Below, piece by piece: positions 8,134-13,488 of a stretch of DNA of 15,536 nt (position 1 is the stretch's first letter; every line of letters begins with the position of its first letter). The stretch spans positions 1-15,536 of the forward strand of contig CAMCMW010000007.1 of NCBI GenBank assembly GCA_945876155.1, written 5' to 3'. The position numbers and the translations under genes were made by a program. Under the pieces are notes generated by a model that saw nothing but the letters and a program-made list of their open reading frames with translations, was not told the DNA's origin and did not search any database. The stretch comes from an uncultured Ruminococcus sp. Lineage in GTDB: Bacteria; Bacillota; Clostridia; Oscillospirales; Ruminococcaceae.

Positions 8134-8162
8134 TTGTTATTTTGTGACACTCAAAATAAAAT
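8134..8162 (+). promoter_or_regulatory. Predicted promoter for fabD
   Basis: TTGTTA (8134-8139) and TAAAAT (8157-8162) are separated by 17 nt. The -10 box matches consensus at five of six positions and the -35 box at four. The start would lie near 8169, giving a leader of about 70 nt. The box lies back to back with the predicted fabH promoter, so one bound regulator could affect both directions. Confidence 0.5.
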
Positions 8163-8171
8163 ACCGCAGTT

Positions 8172-8201
8172 TGCACAAATTCATAGTATTAAAATTGTGC
8201 A
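8172..8201 (+). other. Inverted repeat in the fabD leader
   Basis: TGCACAA (8172-8178) and TTGTGCA (8195-8201) are perfect 7-base arms around a 16-base AT-rich centre. They lie just after the predicted fabD transcription start. They could form a hairpin at the 5' end of the mRNA or be a dyad binding site. No T-run follows, so this is not a terminator. Confidence 0.35.
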
Positions 8202-8240
8202 GATTCTACATTAAATTTCAAGTGATTGGAGATAGTAATT

Positions 8241-9158
8241 ATGGCAAAAACAGCATTTTTATTTTCCGGACAGGGTTCACAGTACCCGGGCATGGGAAAG
8301 GAACTTTTAGACGCAAACCCGGAATTCCGGTACATCTACGAAAAAGGCTCGGAAATCTTAGGTTTCGACCTTGCAAAACTCACATTCGAGGGTACTGAAG
8401 AAGAACTGGCTCAGACCTGTAATTCACAGCCGGCAATCATGGCAATGTCAATTCTCTGCTTTGAAGTGGCAAAGAAAAACGGTCTTTCCTTCGACGCCGC
8501 CGCTGGTCACTCACTGGGCGAATATGCGGCAATGGCGGCAACAGATATGCTCTCTTTAGAGGACGCTTTCAGAGTAATCAATGCAAGAGCCGCCGCAATG
8601 GACAAGGCTGGTAAGGAAACTGAGGGCGCAATGTACGCCATCATGAAAATGACTCCTGAGGAAATTGAAAAAATCTGTGAGCAGACTGAGGGCTACGTTG
8701 TACCCGTAAACTACAATTCACCGGCTCAGACAGTCATTGCAGGCGAAAAGGCGGCGGCAGAAAAGGCGGCTGCGGCATTTGCTGAGGCTGGCGCAAGAGC
8801 AGTACAGCTGAAAGTTTCGGCGGCATTCCACTCAAAGCTTATGGAGGGTGCGGCAAAGGAATTTTACGAGGAAATCAAGGGCATTAAGTTCAATGCGCCG
8901 TGTGTACCGTTCTACTCAAACGTACTGGGTACTGAGCTTACAGACTTTTCCGATATTCCGTCAATGCTTGCAAAACACATGGTTTCGCCGGTAAGGTTCA
9001 CCTCTGAACTTGCGGCTATGCAGGAAAGCGGTATCGAAAACTTTGTTGAACTTGGTCCTAATAAGGTTCTGACAGGACTTGTAAAGAAAACCCTCAAAGG
9101 CGTAAACGCTGTAAATATCGAGGACGCAAAGACACTGGAAAAGGCACTTGAAAAGTAA
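8241..9158 (+). CDS. fabD: Malonyl-CoA:ACP transacylase FabD
   Basis: FabD transfers malonate from malonyl-CoA to ACP, supplying the extender for FabH and FabF. The 305-residue product has the oxyanion GQGSQ motif (10-14, Q11), the nucleophile S91 in GHSLGEYAA, R116, and the catalytic H197 in VSAAFHSK. I chose ATG 8241 because GGAGAT at 8228-8233 is placed correctly before it and MAKTAFLFSGQG is the typical N-terminus; an in-frame TTG at 8226 would overlap that ribosome binding site. In many Clostridia fabD lies inside the fab operon; here it stands alone on the opposite strand, divergent from fabH, probably with its own promoter. No obvious T-tailed terminator directly follows the stop. Confidence 0.97.
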   Translation: MAKTAFLFSGQGSQYPGMGKELLDANPEFRYIYEKGSEILGFDLAKLTFEGTEEELAQTCNSQPAIMAMSILCFEVAKKNGLSFDAAAGHSLGEYAAMAATDMLSLEDAFRVINARAAAMDKAGKETEGAMYAIMKMTPEEIEKICEQTEGYVVPVNYNSPAQTVIAGEKAAAEKAAAAFAEAGARAVQLKVSAAFHSKLMEGAAKEFYEEIKGIKFNAPCVPFYSNVLGTELTDFSDIPSMLAKHMVSPVRFTSELAAMQESGIENFVELGPNKVLTGLVKKTLKGVNAVNIEDAKTLEKALEK

Positions 9159-9174
9159 GGGTACTAAAGGTAAA

Positions 9175-9253
9175 AGTTTCGCTCAAGCCTTTTCAAAGGC
9201 TTGCGGGGTGCATGGGGCAGAGCCCCTGCTCGCCCTCCGCAGAGGGCGAAACT
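9175..9253. repeat. Branched inverted-repeat element after fabD (probable dispersed repeat)
   Basis: An outer pair AGTTT (9175-9179) and AAACT (9249-9253) encloses three hairpins. The first has arms CAAGCCT (9184-9190) and AGGCTTG (9197-9203). The second has GCA-GGGGC (9210-9218, with T9213 bulged) pairing with GCCCC-TGC (9222-9229). The third has CGCCCTC (9231-9237) and GAGGGCG (9242-9248). The fold looks like a four-way junction. It is more GC-rich than its surroundings and has no coding potential. From memory it resembles intergenic repeats common in Ruminococcus-type genomes; that is recollection and not a search result. It may be a REP-like mobile repeat or a transcript-end structure for fabD. 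Confidence 0.55.
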
Positions 9254-9258
9254 CCCCT

Positions 9259-9382
9259 AAAAAGCCGCTGCTTAATGAAAGCGGAATTATTAAAAGTATC
9301 AGTTACAAAATACTAACCAAAATCAAGATAATTTCCGGCGGCTTTTGTCATTCAACAGCGACAGCGCATTGAATGACCGCCG
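9259..9382. repeat. Second inverted-repeat element between fabD and aroE
   Basis: AAAAGCCGC (9260-9268) is repeated in inverted form as GCGGCTTTT (9338-9346), 69 bases apart. Overlapping this, TCATTCAA (9348-9355) pairs with TTGAATGA (9369-9376), and the flanking CGGCGG (9336-9341) pairs with CCGCCG (9377-9382), leaving a 6-base bulge. The two folds compete for the same GGCGG. No open reading frame with a ribosome binding site is present. It may be a degraded miniature element or a complex untranslated region. Together with the neighbouring elements it fills most of the 334-base gap before aroE, where I found no clear promoter. Confidence 0.45.
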
Positions 9383-9449
9383 ACAGGCGAAAAAAACTGA
9401 CAGTACGCACAAAACAAAATCCCAGCGCACGAAAATTTAATAAATCATC

Positions 9450-9469
9450 GGGCGACCAATGGTCGCGCC
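9450..9469. repeat. Palindromic repeat, copy 1, in the aroE leader
   Basis: GGGCGACC (9450-9457), a 3-base AAT loop and GGTCGCGCC (9461-9469) form a slightly imperfect hairpin. The same sequence, continuing into CCTACATA, occurs at 11402 in perfect form. It ends 12 nt before the aroE ribosome binding site (9482-9487), so any hairpin would lie directly upstream of the translation start. Confidence 0.7.
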
Positions 9470-9492
9470 TACATAGCTTACAGGAGGTTACT

Positions 9493-10326
9493 ATGAAAAA
9501 ATACTCTTTAATCGGTCACCCTCTCGGACACTCAATGTCACCTTTTATACATAAGCGGCTTTTTGAGGAGTCCGGCAGAACTGCTGAATACACACTGGAA
9601 GATATCGCACCGGAGGAAATGCAGTCGAAACTCCCTGCACTCCTTGAATCCGCAAGCGGTCTGAACGTCACTATCCCCCACAAAGTCCCGGTAATCGACT
9701 TCCTCGACTGTCTTGACGAAAGCGCACAGCGTTACAATTCCGTAAACTGCATCTGCCGCAAGGACGGTAAGCTCACCGGCTACAACACCGACTGTGACGG
9801 CTTTCTGCGTTCAGTACCCGAAAAAAATCTCGGGGGCAAAGTACTGCTCTTAGGCTGCGGCGGTGTCGGCAGAATGATGGCGATTGAGGCGGCAAGACAC
9901 GGCGCTGATATCACTATGGCTATTATTCCCGAGGCACAGGAAATGGCGGATACCCTTGTAAATGAGGTTAAGGAGAAAACCGGCGTTCAGATAAAAACTG
10001 TCATGATGGACGGCATTTCCGGCGAATTTGACCTGCTTATCAACGCTACTCCTGTTGGTATGTACCCAAAGGTTGACGCTTGTCCGGTAAGCGAAGAGGT
10101 TATCGGCAGCTGCAAGGCGGTGTTCGACGCAATCTACAACCCCACAAAGACAAAGCTTATCACTATTGCCGAGGAAAAGGGTATCTTAGCTGTGGGCGGT
10201 ATGTCAATGCTGGTTCTGCAGGCGGTTACTGCACACGAAATCTGGGACGGTGACAGCTATTCCGACCAGCAGATAAACAAAATCATCGCTGAGGCTGTTG
10301 AAATCGTTGACAGGGATTTTAAATGA
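9493..10326 (+). CDS. aroE: Shikimate dehydrogenase
   Basis: AroE reduces 3-dehydroshikimate to shikimate with NADPH, the fourth step toward chorismate and the aromatic amino acids. The 277-residue product has the substrate-binding LGHSMSP (11-17, S14 and S16), the catalytic K64 in NVTIPHK and D100 in GYNTDCDGF, and the cofactor loop LGCGGVG (120-126). GGMSMLVLQA (235-244) is the conserved C-terminal signature. The start at 9493 is set by AGGAGG at 9482-9487 and by MKKYSLIGHPLG; the same frame stays open back to an ATG at 9373, but that extension would translate the intergenic repeat and has no ribosome binding site. The stop overlaps the next start as ATGA. Confidence 0.96.
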   Translation: MKKYSLIGHPLGHSMSPFIHKRLFEESGRTAEYTLEDIAPEEMQSKLPALLESASGLNVTIPHKVPVIDFLDCLDESAQRYNSVNCICRKDGKLTGYNTDCDGFLRSVPEKNLGGKVLLLGCGGVGRMMAIEAARHGADITMAIIPEAQEMADTLVNEVKEKTGVQIKTVMMDGISGEFDLLINATPVGMYPKVDACPVSEEVIGSCKAVFDAIYNPTKTKLITIAEEKGILAVGGMSMLVLQAVTAHEIWDGDSYSDQQINKIIAEAVEIVDRDFK

Positions 10327-10835
10327 GAGGTGCAAGATTCATCTTCTCAGCAGTCGGGATTTTGCTGATTATTGTTAATTTTGGCTGCATAACCACATAT
10401 CTTGAGGAAAACTGTCCCAATACTGCGGAACAATTTTACATCAGCGGAAACGGCAGGGAAATTGTGAAACAAACTTTGAACATTGACATTCCGGAAGATG
10501 TTGAAATTTCGGATTTTGCACAGAGCAATGACATACCTTATCATTTCGCCATGAAAACTGAAATGTTTCCCGATGCAGAAAATCAGCTGAAAAATGCTCT
10601 GGGTTCGCCCTATATTCTCGGTGAAAATCAGCCGGATTACTTAGGAAATACGGACAAGTGGGAATCCGTTTCCGATTTGCCTGTGCCGCTGATAAGGGAA
10701 ATCACAGACGAAAATATTATCTGCTATTACTACGGCAGAATGAGTGTAGAGACAGTCTGCGATTGTATTCCCGATATTTTTGCTGCACTATATGAGGAAG
10801 ACGGGAAAGAGTATTTGTATTTTTACAGTTTATGA
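10323..10835 (+). CDS. Unrecognised small protein with an N-terminal hydrophobic segment, between aroE and aroK
   Basis: I do not recognise this 170-residue protein. The start ATG overlaps the aroE stop as ATGA, and its own stop TGA overlaps an in-frame upstream ATG of the aroK frame, so it is embedded in the aro unit and probably translationally coupled. Residues 1-5 carry two arginines, followed by an uncharged hydrophobic stretch (about 6-23), consistent with a signal peptide or membrane anchor that would put the rest outside the membrane. NFGC22 resembles a lipobox only weakly. The remainder is acidic, rich in Asp, Glu and Tyr, and ends in a run of aromatic residues. It is intact, with composition like its neighbours. 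A link to the shikimate pathway is not shown; sharing a transcript may be the only connection. Confidence 0.75.
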   Translation: MRGARFIFSAVGILLIIVNFGCITTYLEENCPNTAEQFYISGNGREIVKQTLNIDIPEDVEISDFAQSNDIPYHFAMKTEMFPDAENQLKNALGSPYILGENQPDYLGNTDKWESVSDLPVPLIREITDENIICYYYGRMSVETVCDCIPDIFAALYEEDGKEYLYFYSL

Positions 10836-10867
10836 CAGGAATTATAAACATATTTGGAGGGCTTAAA

Positions 10868-11371
10868 ATGACTGTATTTTTATGCGGATTTATGGGCTGC
10901 GGAAAGACCACTGTGGGCAAAAAACTTGCTGAGATATGCGGCTGCGGCTACTGCGATATGGACGAGCTGATTGTTGAAAAAGCCGGAATGTCCATACCCG
11001 AAATTTTTGACAGGTACGGCGAACCCCATTTCAGAAAAATGGAAACCGAACTCATCGAAGAACTCGGCAGCTTCAACGGCGTTGTTTCCTGCGGAGGGGG
11101 TGCGATGCTCAGCGATGTAAACGGTGAAATCGCCAGAAAAAACGGCGTTGTGGTATTCCTTGACGTTCCCTTTATTACCTGCTATCAGCGCATTTCCGGT
11201 GACGAAAACCGTCCCATAGCCGCAAGCCGTACAAAGGAACAGCTTGAAGAACTTTACAACCAGCGTTACCCCAGATACAAAAACAACTCCACTTTTACCG
11301 TAATATGTGAAAGCGGTCCTCTTGGAATCGCAAAGAAGATTCAGAAAGATATGGAAATTTACGCAAAGTGA
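10868..11371 (+). CDS. aroK: Shikimate kinase
   Basis: The enzyme phosphorylates shikimate at the 3-hydroxyl with ATP, the step after AroE. The 167-residue product is a normal length. The P-loop GFMGCGKTT (7-15), the DMDE motif with D32, R56, SCGGGA (74-79), the LID arginine in ENRPIA (R115) and R133 are all in the expected order. I chose ATG 10868 because GGAGGG at 10856-10861 lies 6 nt before it. An in-frame ATG at 10832 overlaps the preceding stop as ATGA but has no ribosome binding site; it would add 12 residues not typical of the family. It could be called aroL in some naming schemes. A terminator follows at 11440-11495. Confidence 0.95.
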   Translation: MTVFLCGFMGCGKTTVGKKLAEICGCGYCDMDELIVEKAGMSIPEIFDRYGEPHFRKMETELIEELGSFNGVVSCGGGAMLSDVNGEIARKNGVVVFLDVPFITCYQRISGDENRPIAASRTKEQLEELYNQRYPRYKNNSTFTVICESGPLGIAKKIQKDMEIYAK

Positions 11372-11401
11372 ATGTGTGTTCATTACTTTACTAAAAATAA
11401 A

Positions 11402-11420
11402 GGGCGACCAATGGTCGCCC
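11402..11420 (-). terminator. Palindromic repeat, copy 2, serving as a likely terminator for the minus-strand GH13 gene
   Basis: GGGCGACC (11402-11409), AAT and GGTCGCCC (11413-11420) form a perfect 8-bp hairpin. On the minus strand it is followed directly by TTTATTTTT, the form of an intrinsic terminator for transcripts coming from 13410. It is a second copy of the repeat at 9450-9469, including the following CCTACATA. Confidence 0.65.
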
Positions 11421-11439
11421 CTACATATAACCACATATT

Positions 11440-11495
11440 TTCGCTGTCGTAGGTGCGAGCATTGCTCAGCCGAATAACCGACAGTGAATTTTTTT
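11440..11495 (+). terminator. Intrinsic terminator of the aroE-aroK unit
   Basis: TTCGCTGTCG (11440-11449) pairs with CGACAGTGAA (11479-11488) with one G-T pair. A small inner hairpin, GAGC/GCTC (11457-11460 and 11464-11467), lies in the loop. Seven T residues follow at 11489-11495. This is the form of a rho-independent terminator on the plus strand, and it lies 70 nt after the aroK stop. Confidence 0.7.
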
Positions 11496-11514
11496 AAATA
11501 ATGCGGCAGTTTTC

Positions 11515-13410
11515 TTATATCCTGTCAAGTGGCAGTTCAACTTTAAATGCAACAAAGCTGTACGGTTCAAGAACGAGGCGTTCACCGTAGGTCACGTTGC
11601 CGTAAAGGGTGTTGTAATACGGACAAAGCCTGCCTTCCATTTTTGTATTGTCTATTATCTGCTGCTGTCCGGAACGGTTTATGAAGATAATAACGGCTTT
11701 TCTGCGGCTGTTTCTCGCCCTTGAAAATGATATAACGTTATCGTCCATGTAGAGGAATTTCAGTGTTCCGTCTACGAAAACCTTGGAGGAATTTCTGATT
11801 CTCGCAAGAAGTTTTGTGTACTCAATAAGCTCCTTGTCCTCTTTTCCCCACGGATAACAGCGGCGGTTGAACGGGTCTTTGTAGCCCTGGAGTCCAGCCT
11901 CGTCACCGTAGTAGATACACGGTACTCCCGGCAGAAAATACTGCAGTGCCATTGCGACTTTCATTCTGTTTCTGCCCAGCTCATATTCCTCATTGGTGAG
12001 CCAGCGATTGCACATCCAGTCCTTGTCCTTGCCCTCACAGCTTTCGCCCCCCAGAACGTTTATTGCTCTTTCAATATCGTGGGTTGAAAGGCTGTTCATA
12101 AGCACGTCAACTGTCGGTTTCGGATAGTTTTCAACAATGGTCATGATACCATTTCTGAAATCGTAAGGACTTCCCCCCAGAACATAGTTCATGATAGCCG
12201 AACGGAAAGGATAGTTCATAACGGAATCCAGCTGACTTCCCAGCAGGTAACGCCTTTTAACGCCGTAGCTTTCCTTGTTGGAGGCGTCCTCCCAGACTTC
12301 ACCTATGATTATCTTCTCTCTGCCGTGCTTTTTAACGCACCTGTTGAGATTGTCAAGGAACTCGTCCGGCAGTTCGTCGGCAACGTCAAGACGGTATCCG
12401 GCAGCACCCAGGCTCAGCCAGTAGTCAAGCACTCCTCCGTCACCGCAGATATATTCTGTGTACTCCTTGTTATTCTCCTGTACATTTGGCAGTGTGTCTA
12501 TTCCCCACCATGCCTCGTATTTGTCCGGGTACTCGTAGAATGTGTACCACGGGAAAAACTCGCTTTCCTGGGAATTGTATGCGCCTACGCTGTCATAGCG
12601 GTTGAACTTGTTGAAATAGATACTGTCTGCACCGGTATGGGAGAAAACGCCGTCCAGAATAATTGATATTCCGAACTTTTTCGCCTCCGCACACAGCGCT
12701 CTGAAATCGTTGTTTGTACCCAGCAGCGGGTCTACCTTGCGGTAATTCGCAGTATTGTACCTGTGGTTTTCGTGTGACTCGAAAATCGGGTTCAGGTATA
12801 TACAGGTAACTCCCAGACTTTTCAGATAAGGCAGTTTCTGGGCGATTCCGTCAAGGTCACCGCCGAAATAGTCATTGTTCCAGACATGACCCTTTTCGTC
12901 CGGACGGTAATAAGGAGTATCCTCCCAGTTTTCCCTCATGATTCTGTCTTCAGGTACGTTTTCATGGGGTTTGCCGCTTTTGTAGAAACGGTCGGGGAAA
13001 ATCTGGTACATGATTCCGCCCTTTAAGAAGTCCGGGGTTTCAAATTCCTTTTCGTAAACCGTCAGCTGATAAAGGTCACCGAAATTTATACTGCTTTCAT
13101 GGCAGGCTGTTTTCTTAATGTAATTTCTTGTACCGTTCTGCTTGTAGGAGAAGTAATAATAATGCACTCCGGCGTGTTTCGGCACATATGTTGCCATATA
13201 AACCTTTCCGTTTTCGTCCTCTTTTTCAAGGTTCATTGAAAGAAAGGTTTCCTTGTAGCCGGTTCTGAAAATAACCATAACAGGTACAGGCGGAAAGTCA
13301 AGGACCGTTTCCTTTGGCAGTCTTATGCGGAATTCACAGGCTTCGCCCTTTTTTATAGCGCCGAACGGCTTTTTATACTTTGTGCTCCAGCTGTCAAAAA
13401 TTTTCTTCAT
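11515..13410 (-). CDS. Cytoplasmic GH13 alpha-glucan hydrolase (neopullulanase/cyclomaltodextrinase-like)
   Basis: This alpha-amylase family enzyme probably hydrolyses maltodextrins or glycogen fragments inside the cell. The 631-residue product has an N-terminal beta-sandwich-like region (about 1-120), the catalytic barrel starting at IMYQIFPDRF (133-142), and a small C-terminal beta domain (about 545-631). Conserved regions are DGVFSH (253-258), the nucleophile D342 in GYRLDVADE, the acid/base E371 in IIIGEVWEDA, and the stabiliser D445 in STHDIERA. The N-terminal domain and the GGDLDGI motif favour the neopullulanase/cyclomaltodextrinase group over secreted amylases. No signal peptide is present. 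It lies 78 nt after glycogen phosphorylase on the same strand, separated by a terminator hairpin. GGAG precedes the ATG. Exact substrate cannot be decided from sequence. Confidence 0.9.
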   Translation of the reverse strand: MKKIFDSWSTKYKKPFGAIKKGEACEFRIRLPKETVLDFPPVPVMVIFRTGYKETFLSMNLEKEDENGKVYMATYVPKHAGVHYYYFSYKQNGTRNYIKKTACHESSINFGDLYQLTVYEKEFETPDFLKGGIMYQIFPDRFYKSGKPHENVPEDRIMRENWEDTPYYRPDEKGHVWNNDYFGGDLDGIAQKLPYLKSLGVTCIYLNPIFESHENHRYNTANYRKVDPLLGTNNDFRALCAEAKKFGISIILDGVFSHTGADSIYFNKFNRYDSVGAYNSQESEFFPWYTFYEYPDKYEAWWGIDTLPNVQENNKEYTEYICGDGGVLDYWLSLGAAGYRLDVADELPDEFLDNLNRCVKKHGREKIIIGEVWEDASNKESYGVKRRYLLGSQLDSVMNYPFRSAIMNYVLGGSPYDFRNGIMTIVENYPKPTVDVLMNSLSTHDIERAINVLGGESCEGKDKDWMCNRWLTNEEYELGRNRMKVAMALQYFLPGVPCIYYGDEAGLQGYKDPFNRRCYPWGKEDKELIEYTKLLARIRNSSKVFVDGTLKFLYMDDNVISFSRARNSRRKAVIIFINRSGQQQIIDNTKMEGRLCPYYNTLYGNVTYGERLVLEPYSFVAFKVELPLDRI

Positions 13411-13432
13411 TTGTCACTCCAACTTACTTTTT

Positions 13433-13468
13433 TCAGAATAAAAGGGGATCTGCTGATTTCAGATCCCC
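13433..13468 (-). terminator. Intrinsic terminator after glycogen phosphorylase
   Basis: On the minus strand, GGGGATCTG (13468-13460), a 7-base loop and CAGATCCCC (13452-13444) form a perfect 9-bp stem followed by TTTTATT. It ends only about 25 nt before the ATG of the GH13 gene. A T-run (CAGATTTTTT) also follows the stem on the plus strand, so the element could act in both directions. Confidence 0.8.
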
Positions 13469-13488
13469 CAGATTTTTTATAATGGAAA

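Noticed and set aside
8226..8240. TTG start for FabD at 8226
   Set aside because: It overlaps the ribosome binding site of the ATG at 8241 and adds five residues not usual in the family.
9373..9492. Longer N-terminus for AroE starting at 9373
   Set aside because: The 40 extra residues would translate the repeat region, and the ATG at 9493 has an AGGAGG and the family N-terminus.
9159..9492. CRISPR array or tRNA in the fabD-aroE gap
   Set aside because: There are no regularly spaced direct repeats, and the cloverleaf-like fold lacks tRNA stem lengths, a T-loop GTTC-type sequence and an anticodon arm. It fits inverted-repeat elements better.
10323..10390. Lipoprotein signal in the unknown protein between aroE and aroK
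   Set aside because: The residues before C22 (NFG) do not fit a standard lipobox, so only a hydrophobic segment is claimed.
10880..11434. Minus-strand open frame of 184 residues opposite aroK
   Set aside because: It covers the shikimate kinase motifs in antisense and its start lies in the repeat hairpin; no family features.
13469..13488. TATAAA-like -10 box just before the glgP-GH13 terminator
   Set aside because: No acceptable -35 box at proper spacing; a transcript from it would immediately meet the terminator.
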